64,000 nt of DNA, taken from the NCBI RefSeq assembly GCF_018263905.1, contig NZ_JAAFZU010000077.1:112302-176301 (forward strand), written 5' to 3'. The first letter of the stretch is position 1. Each line of letters begins with the position of its first letter. Shown here in pieces: positions 19,439 to 28,106 of this stretch. Both the position numbers and the translations under genes were made by a program. Under the pieces are notes generated by a model. It did no database searches and was not told where the DNA came from. It worked only from the letters and a program-made list of their open reading frames with translations. This DNA comes from Loktanella sp. SALINAS62 (GTDB taxonomy: Bacteria; Pseudomonadota; Alphaproteobacteria; Rhodobacterales; Rhodobacteraceae).

Positions 19439-19458
19439 ATGTTTCGCATGCGAAACAT
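19439..19458. other. Perfect 20-bp palindrome in a convergent intergenic region
   Basis: ATGTTTCGCATGCGAAACAT reads identically on both strands. It lies 10 nt after the kynU stop, between two convergent genes, where a promoter operator would be unexpected. As RNA it can form an 8-bp stem with a CATG loop and may act as the kynU terminator; as DNA it has the form of a dimer-binding site. Confidence 0.5.
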
Positions 19459-19480
19459 GTTATGTCATCTTGGCATGGTT

Positions 19481-19498
19481 TGTTCATGCAGATGAACA
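19481..19498. other. Second dyad, TGTTCAT-N4-ATGAACA
   Basis: A perfect 7-bp inverted repeat with a GCAG spacer, 22 nt from the first palindrome and before the type I secretion terminator. It may be a protein-binding site or part of a small transcript; no assignment is possible. Confidence 0.4.
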
Positions 19499-19516
19499 GA
19501 CCCCTGCCACAGACGC

Positions 19517-19542
19517 AAAAGGGGCGCCCGGTGGGCGCCCCT
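19517..19542 (-). terminator. Rho-independent terminator of the type I secretion operon
   Basis: AGGGGCGCCC-GGT-GGGCGCCCCT is a 10-bp stem (19520-19542). On the minus strand the stem runs directly into TTTT (19517-19520), which makes a good intrinsic terminator 55 nt beyond the HlyD-family stop. In the plus direction GTGTTTT follows after a few bases, so it may also stop kynU transcripts. Confidence 0.8.
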
Positions 19543-19597
19543 GTGTCGTGTTTTGGTAAGCAATCCGCAGGACGGATTAAGACCCGATGAACGCGTC

Positions 19598-20767
19598 CTA
19601 GCGTTCGCTCAACGCCTCTGACGAGCGGTAAAGCGGCTTTGTCAGATAGGACAGGATCGTCTTTTGTCCGGTGTGCAATTCGACCGTGGCCATCAGACCG
19701 GGGCGCATTTCGATGCGGGACTGGCGCACGCCCAGATTGTCCTGATCCACCCGCAGCATCACACGGTAATGCGGATCGCCGTCGGGGCGGCGTTCGTCCT
19801 TGAACGTGTCGGCGCTGACGGTCTGCACCTCGCCTTTCAACGAGCCATATATCGTATAGTCATAGGCGGTCAGTTTGACCGTTGCGTCCTGTCCGGTGGT
19901 GACACCGGAAATATCCTGCGGTTTGACGCGGGCTTCGACATAAAGCGCGTCGTCCAGCGGGATGATCTGGAAAATCTCCTCTCCGGGGCGGACCACGCCG
20001 CCGATGGTGGTGACGGCCATGTTGTTGACGACACCGCGCATGGGCGCGCGGATCACGGTGCGGTCCAGCTGGTCGCGGGCGATCTTGACCTCTTGTTCCA
20101 GCTTGGCCAGCAGTTGCAGTGTTTCCGAATATTCGGTGGCGCGGGCCAGATCGGCACCTGTCACGACCTCGTTGTATTTGATTTCGGCGTTGGCAAAGGC
20201 TTTGCGGGTGCGCGTGACTTCGATCAAGGCCACGATATCGCGCTTTAGCATGTCTTCCATCAGGGCCAGTTCGGTGCCGGTTTCTTCCATGATGCGGCGT
20301 GCGCCATCGACCTTGGACGCGTAATCGGCCTGACGGGCCGCCAGCAGGGCGCGTTCAGATGCCACGATACCGGGGCTGCCGTCCGCGATGTCGGCAGGCA
20401 CCTCGAAATCGAACAGGCCCGCGATTTCCGCTTCCAGCCGCAGGCGGCGGATGTTGGCCGCGTTCATCTGTTCGGTCATGTCCTGCACGCTGGACACGAA
20501 TTGCGTCCCTTCAAGCCGGGCCAGCACGTCGCCTTCTTCGACGGTATCACCTTCGGAGACGAGCAATTCGCCCAAGATGCCACCTTCGAAGTTCTGGATG
20601 ATCTGCGGACGTGACGCGCTGACCACTTCGCCCGGCGCGCGGACAAGTTCATCAACCCAGGCGAATTTGGCCCAGCCGACAAAGATCAGCACCGTGGCGG
20701 CGACCAGCCAGATCGTCAGACTGGGGCCACGCATGGCGCCCTTGAATTCAGTATCTGCAAGAGCCAT
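19598..20767 (-). CDS. Type I secretion periplasmic adaptor (HlyD family)
   Basis: A 389-residue membrane fusion protein. There is one N-terminal TM helix (LTIWLVAATVLIFVGWAKFAW, about 16-36). A lipoyl half-domain follows (GEVVSASRPQIIQNFEGG, LVSEGDTVEEGDVLARL), then a coiled-coil hairpin at about 95-230. The second lipoyl half (RAPMRGVVNNMAVTTIGGVV) and a beta-barrel (VEARVKPQDISGVTTGQDA) close the protein. It bridges the ABC ATPase and the outer-membrane TolC-family protein for export of the adhesin encoded upstream. Its start codon overlaps the ATPase stop by one base. Confidence 0.92.
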   Translation of the reverse strand: MALADTEFKGAMRGPSLTIWLVAATVLIFVGWAKFAWVDELVRAPGEVVSASRPQIIQNFEGGILGELLVSEGDTVEEGDVLARLEGTQFVSSVQDMTEQMNAANIRRLRLEAEIAGLFDFEVPADIADGSPGIVASERALLAARQADYASKVDGARRIMEETGTELALMEDMLKRDIVALIEVTRTRKAFANAEIKYNEVVTGADLARATEYSETLQLLAKLEQEVKIARDQLDRTVIRAPMRGVVNNMAVTTIGGVVRPGEEIFQIIPLDDALYVEARVKPQDISGVTTGQDATVKLTAYDYTIYGSLKGEVQTVSADTFKDERRPDGDPHYRVMLRVDQDNLGVRQSRIEMRPGLMATVELHTGQKTILSYLTKPLYRSSEALSER

Positions 20768-23004
20768 TACGATGCGTCCTTGTTCAAATGGGCAAGGACC
20801 TGATCGCGGGGTCCATCGACGGCAAGCCGCCCGTTGTGCAAGACCATGGTGCGGTCCGCCAGTTGCAGCAGCGCCATGCGGTGCGTGGCGACGATGACGG
20901 TGCGATCACGCAGCCAATCGTTCAACCGGCTTATCAGCGTGCTTTCCAGCGTCTGGTCCAGCGCCGATGTGGGTTCGTCCAGCAGGCAGACACTGGGGTT
21001 CTGCAAAAACAGCCGCGCCCAGCCGATGGATTGGCGCTGCCCCACGGACAGACCCGCGCCGCCGTCACGGATATCCAGATCCAGCCCCTTTGGATGGGCA
21101 CGCACGAACGGGCCAAGACCCGCGAAATCAAGCGCGGACAGCATCCTGTCATCATCCCGTTCCAACTGCGTCAGGTTCAGGTTGTCGCGCAGCGAACCGG
21201 CGAACAGTTTCACCTCTTGCCCCAGATAACCGATGGATCGGCGCAGGTCGCGGGCGGCGATCTGTTCCATGTCCACACCGTCGATCAGCACGCGGCCAGC
21301 GGTCGGGCTGTGCAGCCCCGACAGCAGTTTGAGCAAGGTCGATTTACCAGACCCATTGGCCCCCAGCACCGCAACCGTTTGACCCGCCGGCACCTGCAAG
21401 GACGCGATATCAAGCGCGCGCGCGCCGTCCTGATCGTAGGCATAGGTCAAGTCGCGCAGCTCATACGCGCCCTTGATCACGTCGCGGCGCAGATAGGTGC
21501 GCGTCGTGTCGCTGTCCTGATCCGACAATGCGATCTGATCCAGCGCTTCCAGTGCGGCCTTTGTGTTGGACCAGCGCGAAATCAGGCCCGCCAGACCATT
21601 CAGCGGGCTAAGCGTGCGGGATGTCAGGATGCCGACGGCAATGATCGTCCCGACGGTGAATTCGCCCGCGAACACCAGAAACGTCCCCATGACGACAGCC
21701 GCGACATAGGTGGCCTGCTGCACGCCCTGTGCCCAATAGGTCAGGGTCGTGGACAGGCGGCGCTGTTCGGACGTGGACAGCGCGGACAAGCCGGTCAGTT
21801 CGGCCCACATCCGCATGAACCGGCCCTCGGCGCGTTGCGATTTGATGGTGTCGGCTTCGAACACCGCCTCTTGCAGCAGGCGGCTGGATTTGGTCGATGC
21901 GCCCTGTGCAGCCAGTGTCAGCGCCATCATCTTGCGTTGCAGGAACAGCGACGGCAGCACCATCAGCACGCCACCCGCGACCAGCACCCAGACGACGGGA
22001 CCACCGATGGACCAGACAAGCGCCAGAAACAAAAAGATGAACGGAATATCGGTCAGCGATCCGATGGTCGATGCCGTAAAGAATTCGCGGATCGACGAAA
22101 ATTCACGCATCGCCGCAAAGGTCTGGCTGGGCGATTGCGCGGCAGAGGCTTTCATCCCCAGAAGCCGGTCCATCAGCATGTCCTGCAACCGCAGCTCGAT
22201 CCGGCGGCCCGCGTTGTCCATCAGGCGCGCGCGGGCGATCCGCAGACATGCTTCAAGCAGCATGGCAAGCCCGGCACCGATGGTCAGCACCCACAGCGTC
22301 GCGGTGGACTGGTTCGGGATCACGCGGTCATAGACCTGAAGCGAAAACAGCGCGACGGCGACGGCCAGCATGTTGGCGACCAGCGAACCCAGGGCGACTT
22401 CACCAATGATGCGGCGGAACGACAGGATTTCAGCCCAGAACCAATGGCTTTTCTTGGCCTTGGTGCCGTGGCGTTCGGTCAGGACGGCGGCGGGCACTTC
22501 GGCGCGGATGATGCGCCCGGTGAAATGTTCGGTAAACTCGCGCAGCGGTACTTCTTCGCGGTTGTCCGTGGCGTCAGGGTCGTGGACGACGATGGTGTCT
22601 TTGGTCTGTTCCAGCACCAGAACCAGCTTGTCCGATGTCAGGCGCGCGATGGCGGGCCAGTGCGATGGTTTTGGCGGCAGTGCGACAGATGCTTCGGCGC
22701 GCAGACCGGCGGCATTGAGTGCGGCGACAAGTGCTGCGGGGGACAGATCGCCCGTGGCGTCGGCGGGCTGGCTTTCCAGCACATCGCTGGCTTTCATCGG
22801 TTGACCCAGCAATGCGGCATAAGTCGCTGTTATCGCGGCTTTTGACTGGGCGTTCAGACTGTGGGGAATGGCCTGTGCCGGGGTCTGCCTGACCTGCTGT
22901 GTTCCGTTGACCGCCTGATCTGCCGGCACTTTGACCGGGTCGATCCGGGTCAGTTTCGCGCCGCGGGAATTGGCTACGTCGAATGCAAGAACCGGACCGG
23001 TCAT
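20767..23004 (-). CDS. Type I secretion ABC ATPase/permease with degenerate C39-like domain
   Basis: A 745-residue exporter half-transporter of the LapB/RtxB type. The first 160 residues form a peptidase C39-like region without a cysteine, hence a non-cleaving substrate-docking domain. An ABC exporter TM domain follows at about 195-480. The nucleotide-binding domain has Walker A GANGSGKST, signature LSVGQRQSIGWARL and Walker B CLLDEPTSALD. The gene overlaps the TolC-family gene by 4 nt upstream and the HlyD gene by 1 nt downstream. It powers one-step export of the Ig-repeat protein at 24450-26915. Confidence 0.92.
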   Translation of the reverse strand: MTGPVLAFDVANSRGAKLTRIDPVKVPADQAVNGTQQVRQTPAQAIPHSLNAQSKAAITATYAALLGQPMKASDVLESQPADATGDLSPAALVAALNAAGLRAEASVALPPKPSHWPAIARLTSDKLVLVLEQTKDTIVVHDPDATDNREEVPLREFTEHFTGRIIRAEVPAAVLTERHGTKAKKSHWFWAEILSFRRIIGEVALGSLVANMLAVAVALFSLQVYDRVIPNQSTATLWVLTIGAGLAMLLEACLRIARARLMDNAGRRIELRLQDMLMDRLLGMKASAAQSPSQTFAAMREFSSIREFFTASTIGSLTDIPFIFLFLALVWSIGGPVVWVLVAGGVLMVLPSLFLQRKMMALTLAAQGASTKSSRLLQEAVFEADTIKSQRAEGRFMRMWAELTGLSALSTSEQRRLSTTLTYWAQGVQQATYVAAVVMGTFLVFAGEFTVGTIIAVGILTSRTLSPLNGLAGLISRWSNTKAALEALDQIALSDQDSDTTRTYLRRDVIKGAYELRDLTYAYDQDGARALDIASLQVPAGQTVAVLGANGSGKSTLLKLLSGLHSPTAGRVLIDGVDMEQIAARDLRRSIGYLGQEVKLFAGSLRDNLNLTQLERDDDRMLSALDFAGLGPFVRAHPKGLDLDIRDGGAGLSVGQRQSIGWARLFLQNPSVCLLDEPTSALDQTLESTLISRLNDWLRDRTVIVATHRMALLQLADRTMVLHNGRLAVDGPRDQVLAHLNKDAS

Positions 23005-24314
23005 AGGGTGTCTCCGTCCACAAGAACGCCGCGCAGGGCGGCCATTTTCAAATCTGTTCGTATAATGTCGTAACGCAGTGTTTCGGCCCGGCGGGCGGTG
23101 CTGACCTGACTTTCCATCAAGGTCACGACCTCGCGCACGGTGCGCTGGCCGTCACGGTGCGCCTGCACGTAGGTGTTGAATGTGGCGGCGGCGCTGGCGG
23201 CCTGCGACTGTGCCTGCGCGCGCTGCCGGATCAGGGATGCGCGTTCCGCTTCCAGTTTGGCCAATGTGCGTGCGGTGTCTTCGCGGGTTTCGGATACGGC
23301 GGCGGTGGCGGCGACCTTTTGCGCCTCGATCGCGCGCATGGCGTCGCGGGTGCCAAAGCCCAGATCCTGATCCATCGTCGCCCCAAGCGACACATCCGAA
23401 CTGCTGCCGACGCTGCCGATGGCGGCCAGACGCGGAAAGAACCCGGCGCGGCCTGCGTCGGCTTCGGCCCCGGCCAGCGTGGCTTCGGCCTCTGCCTTGA
23501 GGTCGGGCAAGGGCTGCGCGGTCAGTTCGGTGCGGAATATCGCGGTGTCGCTGGTCCCGGTCACCGGGGCGCCCGTCATCGCGGCCAGTTCGGCACGGGC
23601 GGATGCGGCGCCTTCTAGGTCAAGGTCGCGGTCGGCGCGCATCTGGTCCAGCTTTTGCTGCACGATATCGGCGTCGACCGGGCTGCTGACGCCGCCCTTG
23701 ACGCGTTCTTGCATGATATGGGCGTAGCGTTCCAGTTGCGGCAGCGCGGCTGCGTTCACGGCGGCGCGGGATTCCGCGATCTGGGCGGTCAGCAAAAGGT
23801 TCAACGCCTCGAACGCGCGGTCATTGGCGTCCTGTGCAAATGCGACTGATGCGACTTCGACCTCTGCATTCGCATAGGCGCGTTCGGCTTTCTTGCGTCC
23901 GTTATCAAGGATGGTCTGTTCGATGAACAGCGTCGTTACCAGCGACCCGACAGACGTCAAAGAGACCTGCGGACCAAAGGACGGGAGCCAGTTTTTCGAC
24001 TGGGATTGCGCCCGGAACCGGGCCGCGCGCAGATCCTGTTCGGCCTTTGACGACCGCCCGATGACGGCATCGCGCGCCACCTGCGCATATAACCCATCGG
24101 TCAGGATCGTCCGCCGTGCCCGCAGGCCCGCGATGATGTCGGACGTGTCGCCGCCGGGCAAGGTTGCGTCCAGTGCGGCATCCGTGCGCGCCAGCGCGAT
24201 ATCGGTCGGCGTCGCAGCCGCGCGCGAAACCGCATCGTCATCCCGCCCGCAGGCCATCAAGGAAAGTGCAACACACACCGCCCCGGTCGTTGTCGTGATT
24301 TGCCGATAGCTCAC
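23001..24314 (-). CDS. TolC-family outer-membrane factor with lipoprotein signal
   Basis: A 437-residue outer-membrane efflux protein. The signal peptide ends in a lipobox (ALSLMAC, Cys22), so it is expected to be acylated like NodT/OprM proteins rather than a plain TolC. The two OEP repeats are visible as long Ala/Glu/Arg coiled coils (about 90-210 and 280-420) with strand segments in LPSFGPQVSLTSVGSLVTTLFIEQTI and FPRLAAIGSVGSSSDVSLGATM. It would form the trimeric exit duct of the type I system. It is the first of the three secretion genes, 136 nt after the adhesin gene. Confidence 0.88.
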   Translation of the reverse strand: MSYRQITTTTGAVCVALSLMACGRDDDAVSRAAATPTDIALARTDAALDATLPGGDTSDIIAGLRARRTILTDGLYAQVARDAVIGRSSKAEQDLRAARFRAQSQSKNWLPSFGPQVSLTSVGSLVTTLFIEQTILDNGRKKAERAYANAEVEVASVAFAQDANDRAFEALNLLLTAQIAESRAAVNAAALPQLERYAHIMQERVKGGVSSPVDADIVQQKLDQMRADRDLDLEGAASARAELAAMTGAPVTGTSDTAIFRTELTAQPLPDLKAEAEATLAGAEADAGRAGFFPRLAAIGSVGSSSDVSLGATMDQDLGFGTRDAMRAIEAQKVAATAAVSETREDTARTLAKLEAERASLIRQRAQAQSQAASAAATFNTYVQAHRDGQRTVREVVTLMESQVSTARRAETLRYDIIRTDLKMAALRGVLVDGDTL

Positions 24315-24352
24315 CCGCAGCCCGCCCGTTATTTTTGTCTTTGGGGAACGCG

Positions 24353-24385
24353 CACCCCCTGCCCCGATGATGCGGGGCGGGGGTG
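24353..24385 (-). terminator. Long GC hairpin between adhesin and secretion genes
   Basis: CACCCCC-T-GCCCCG, loop ATGATG, CGGGGC-GGGGGTG is a 13-bp stem with one bulged base. It lies between the adhesin stop and the TolC-family start on the same strand. With no T-run it may act as an attenuator or mRNA-stabilising element setting a high substrate-to-exporter ratio. Confidence 0.5.
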
Positions 24386-24431
24386 ACGCGGGACGCCTGT
24401 GGTCGTTGCCTGCGTCCCTGTTTGTCGCCGG

Positions 24432-24449
24432 TCCGATTTGGTCGGACCG
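24432..24449 (-). terminator. Hairpin abutting the adhesin stop codon
   Basis: GGTCCGA-TTTG-GTCGGACC-type pairing (8 bp with flanks) lies immediately after the TAA of the adhesin gene. It is the first of two hairpins in this gap and has no U-run. Confidence 0.4.
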
Positions 24450-26915
24450 TTAGACCACGCTTTGCGTAAACCGGATGTCCTGATCGATGATCAGCTGGGT
24501 ATCGTCGCCCAGATTGTAGACATCGTAGGTCTGGCCGTTGATCTGCTGCGTCCCGGACGAAACAGCGGTGCCGTTCAAATTGACCATGTCGTCAACTGCA
24601 CCGTGGATCACCAGCACGTTGTCGTTGTCAGACAGCGCGTCGATGTCGGCCTTTGTCAGCGACAGGCTGGCGTTGTCCGCAAGCTTCAGATCGATGGACC
24701 CGATATTGAAGCTGTCCAGACCGGCCGCCGTGACGTCGATCGGGGTTGTCGCATCGACAACCAGCAGGGTCGAATTGGTATTGCCCGCCGCATCCGCCGA
24801 AGACACCACAAGCTGCTTTCCATTAACCACGGGGTTGTCGAACCCAAATGTTTCCATGCCCGGGTTCGGAAAGTCCTGCTTGCCGTCACTATCAACGGCG
24901 ATCAATGTGCGTGCGTTTGCGCCTTCGTCGTAGGAATGGACGCGGATATTGTCGGGGTTGGTGTCGATCGACACAAAGGTCACACCATCAGTGTAGTCCC
25001 CGATCCCTTCGATCATCGGCGCGTCGGGCACATCGGTATCGACAGCGAACGCACCGGTGATGCTGCGGCTGTTTCCGGCCATATCCTTGGCCTCAACCAC
25101 AACGTTGGCGCCATAGGTGCCTTCGGGGATTTCGCCTGCGGCGAATGTTACCGACCACTTGCCTGTTGCCGGATTGACGGTCGCCGCACGCGACACGGCG
25201 GCACTGGCCATGCCACTATCGGTGGCATCAAAACCCACGATCACTTCGGTCGCACCCAGTTCGACGGTGCCCGTCAGCGTGACACCGTCCGATGCCTCTG
25301 CCCGGTTGACGGTGTTGTCCTCACCTTCGACGGGGGTGTCCATCGTCAGACGGTTGACCCAAGTATCGAGCGTGACATCGGCCTGCGTGCGCACGATGTT
25401 ACCCGCCTGATCGGTGGCGACGGCGTGAATGGTGGACACGCGTTCGATGTTGCCGGATTCGATTTCGGAGACATTAAACGAAGCGGACCACGTCCCGTTT
25501 TCGGTCGCCACAACCGTGCGCGTGCCGCTTTCAAAGCTGACGCGCACTTCGGAAAACGCTTCGGCGGTGCCGGTGATGACCACACCGTCAGCGCGTTCGA
25601 CCATGTTGATGACACCGTCCTGTTCGACGATCCCGTTGTTGATCGACACGAACGCTTCGGTATCGATTTCGACATTTCCACGTGCGGTTGCCGTGTTGCC
25701 AGCCGCGTCCGTGGATTCGGCCGTCACCGTGGCCACGTATTCGCCACGCGCCACATCGGTTCCGGTAAACGTATGCGACCAGGACCCGGACGCGTTCGAC
25801 GTCGTGGTTTCGGTAATGACCACACCGTTGCCGTCGTTGAAGGTCACCGTCACAAGTGCGTTGGCTTCAGCCGTGCCGACAACCTTGACCCCGGCGCCGC
25901 CGCGTTCGGTCTGGCTCACCGTGCCGTCGCCACCCGCAACGGATGTGTCGATGGTGATGACGTTGACCGTGTCGACGTCCAGCACATCCGTGGCAGAGGA
26001 CGTGCCGCCGCCCGTCGTGACGGTTGCAACCACTTCGTATGAATATTCACCTTCGCCCGCGATGCTGGTCGGGACCGTTACGGCCCACTGACCGTTTTCG
26101 TCGATGTCGAACGGAATGGTGCTGTTGTTGATGATCAGCGTGGCGCTGCCGCCGGGCGTGCCGGTGCCGGAAATTTCGACGCCGTCGTCCCAGTCTTCGC
26201 CGTTGACGACTGTTCCGGATGCGCGGGTGCCGCCCGTGATGCTGATTTCGGGCGCGCTGTCGCCGCCGTCACCACCGGTACCACCGCCGCCGCCGTCACC
26301 TTTTTCGTCACCACCGTCGTCATCGCCGTCTTCGTTGCCGCCGCCGCCGAGCTCTGCGCCGGTGTCATCGCCGTCATCATTGCTGCCGCCGCCCGTCAGA
26401 AGAAGACCACCGCCCAGTGCTGCCGCACCGGCTGCCGCAGCGCCGCCGCCCAGACCGCCAAAGCCCGCCAGCAAAGGCACGCCCAGCATGCCGACATCTG
26501 CACCTGCGTCGACGCCGGGCACGTCAAGCGTGGCGACTTCGATGAAATACAGATCGTCATCGGGTGACCATTTGCCGAACCCGTCTTCGTCGACGTATTG
26601 TGCAAGCAGCAGATTGCCGTCACCGGGAACCAGTTGCACCTGCGCCAATTGACCACCGGACGACAGGAACAGATCATTGAGCGGCGTGCCGTCCGGGCCA
26701 AAGAAGCCCTGGATCGTGATCACCTGACCATCGACCAGCATCACCTGAAGCGCTTGCCCCTGGCGCGCATAGCTCAGCACATGGCTACGCTGAAGGTTCA
26801 GCGAAATGTCCTGACCCTGGGATACGATAATGCTGGCGTCTTGTCCGGTTCCGGACACTTCACCACGCTGCAAACCGCCCGCGTCATTGCGGACGACGAA
26901 TTCAATCGCCGACAT
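24450..26915 (-). CDS. Type I secreted Ig-repeat adhesin (BapA-like)
   Basis: An 821-residue surface protein. MSAIEFVVRNDAGG is chosen as the start because GGAG lies 7 nt upstream; there is no Sec signal. Residues 1-140 resemble the BapA-type N-terminal prefix (SGTGQDASIIVSQGQDISLNL). A Gly/Ala stretch and an Asp/Gly-rich linker (about 190-235) follow. Four bacterial Ig-like modules of about 95 residues come next, each ending in a D-A/Q-AGN...DT pattern. The C-terminus (DDTQLIIDQDIRFTQSVV) is the uncleaved type I secretion signal region. It is probably a biofilm or attachment adhesin exported by the three genes downstream. Confidence 0.85.
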   Translation of the reverse strand: MSAIEFVVRNDAGGLQRGEVSGTGQDASIIVSQGQDISLNLQRSHVLSYARQGQALQVMLVDGQVITIQGFFGPDGTPLNDLFLSSGGQLAQVQLVPGDGNLLLAQYVDEDGFGKWSPDDDLYFIEVATLDVPGVDAGADVGMLGVPLLAGFGGLGGGAAAAGAAALGGGLLLTGGGSNDDGDDTGAELGGGGNEDGDDDGGDEKGDGGGGGTGGDGGDSAPEISITGGTRASGTVVNGEDWDDGVEISGTGTPGGSATLIINNSTIPFDIDENGQWAVTVPTSIAGEGEYSYEVVATVTTGGGTSSATDVLDVDTVNVITIDTSVAGGDGTVSQTERGGAGVKVVGTAEANALVTVTFNDGNGVVITETTTSNASGSWSHTFTGTDVARGEYVATVTAESTDAAGNTATARGNVEIDTEAFVSINNGIVEQDGVINMVERADGVVITGTAEAFSEVRVSFESGTRTVVATENGTWSASFNVSEIESGNIERVSTIHAVATDQAGNIVRTQADVTLDTWVNRLTMDTPVEGEDNTVNRAEASDGVTLTGTVELGATEVIVGFDATDSGMASAAVSRAATVNPATGKWSVTFAAGEIPEGTYGANVVVEAKDMAGNSRSITGAFAVDTDVPDAPMIEGIGDYTDGVTFVSIDTNPDNIRVHSYDEGANARTLIAVDSDGKQDFPNPGMETFGFDNPVVNGKQLVVSSADAAGNTNSTLLVVDATTPIDVTAAGLDSFNIGSIDLKLADNASLSLTKADIDALSDNDNVLVIHGAVDDMVNLNGTAVSSGTQQINGQTYDVYNLGDDTQLIIDQDIRFTQSVV

Positions 26916-26990
26916 AATACTGCTCCGCCTCATATGTACGCCCATCAAGGGACGTATCTATTTTAATTAACGGGATCGTAGCGGGGCCGA

Positions 26991-27018
26991 TGCGGCAAAT
27001 CTAGAAGAATGTGCCGCA
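26991..27018. promoter_or_regulatory. Dyad upstream of the adhesin gene
   Basis: TGCGGCA-N14-TGCCGCA is a 7-bp inverted repeat about 75 nt upstream of the adhesin start on the minus strand. An AT-rich stretch (TTAATTAAAAT, 26959-26969 region) between it and the start could be a promoter -10. It could be an operator or a weak terminator for the YihY gene. Confidence 0.35.
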
Positions 27019-27068
27019 CCCCTGCCCAAATGCCGCCACTGGGGTGACACTTTTGTCGCAATGTGGGG

Positions 27069-27956
27069 TCAGTGGTGGCCGTCGATATGGCCATGCACGT
27101 GCAGGTTCAGCACGGCCCCCAGCAAGATCAGAAAAGCACTGATATAGAGCCAAAGCAGCATGCCGATCACGGCCCCAATGGAACCGTAGACCTCGTTGTA
27201 GCGGGTAAAGTTGCCCAGATAATACGACAACCCGGCAGAGGCCGCGATCCAGATGACAACCACTGTCGCGGCCCCGACCGTGAGCCAGCGCAACCGCGCG
27301 CCCCGTTGGTTCGGCCCGAATCGATACAGGATGCTGAGCGCGCTATAAAGAACGATCAGCGCCACCAGCCAGCGGACTACTTCGATAACCCATGCGGTGT
27401 CGTTGGCGATTGGCGCAAACGCGATAAAAATCGGCGCGACCACGACGGTGATCATCGCGGTGATCGCCATCGCCACCAGCGCCAGCGTCAATGTCAGGGC
27501 CACGACGATCTGCTTGAATCCATTGCGCGGGGGACGCCCTGCAATGGCATTCAGACCCGACATCAGGCCCGCAACGCCCAACCGGGCCGCCCATAGCGCC
27601 AGACCCAGCGACAGACCGGATGCCCAGCCCAGTGTATCGCTGCGCGCGGCCAGCAAGCGCCCCATCTGGCCAATCAAGAGCAGATAGGTTTCTTCGGGAA
27701 TGATGTCGCGCATGACTTCTAGCTGCTGCACCACGACCGTGGGATCGGCCACCAGCCCAAAGACAGAGATAACGGCCGCGACGGCGGGGAACAGCGCGAA
27801 TATACTGAAAAAGGCGACACCGCCCGCAATCAGGGTGATGTGACGGTCAGCCGCCGTGGTCCAGACAGCCATGGCCAGCCGCCAGGCGCGTGTGATCCAT
27901 GACGCAGCCCGCGTCACATCACTGGTCCGCGATTGGGTTTCGGTATCCGCACTCAT
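27069..27956 (-). CDS. YihY/BrkB family inner-membrane protein
   Basis: A 295-residue protein with about six TM helices. It has the family signature AGGVAFFSIFALFPAVAAVISVFGL near residues 45-69 and LRWLTVGAATVVVIWIAASAGLSYYL in the second half. The C-terminus is histidine-tailed (NLHVHGHIDGHH). The family was once called ribonuclease BN, but that activity belongs to another gene; the real function is unknown, possibly transport. It is monocistronic and divergent from the kinase gene across about 150 bp. Confidence 0.88.
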   Translation of the reverse strand: MSADTETQSRTSDVTRAASWITRAWRLAMAVWTTAADRHITLIAGGVAFFSIFALFPAVAAVISVFGLVADPTVVVQQLEVMRDIIPEETYLLLIGQMGRLLAARSDTLGWASGLSLGLALWAARLGVAGLMSGLNAIAGRPPRNGFKQIVVALTLTLALVAMAITAMITVVVAPIFIAFAPIANDTAWVIEVVRWLVALIVLYSALSILYRFGPNQRGARLRWLTVGAATVVVIWIAASAGLSYYLGNFTRYNEVYGSIGAVIGMLLWLYISAFLILLGAVLNLHVHGHIDGHH

Positions 27957-28106
27957 GGGTCCATAGTTAGGCCGATTTCCGCGCGTTCACCATGCCGGGC
28001 GCGATTATCCCCAAATAATTCAAATTCACACTCGAATCTGCGGCAGGTGTTGGCTAGCCTTGCGACGGTCCCGACAGGCGGTCGGGCGAGCCAAAGGAAG
28101 ACTGCC

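Noticed and set aside
20788..22845. 685-residue plus-strand open frame opposite the type I secretion ATPase
   Set aside because: Antisense to a gene with complete ABC motifs; composition is that of a shadow frame rather than a protein.
24450..26915. Adhesin module repeats considered as DNA tandem repeats or a CRISPR-like array
   Set aside because: The Ig modules are similar only as protein; there are no identical DNA repeats at regular spacing and no cas genes in the window.
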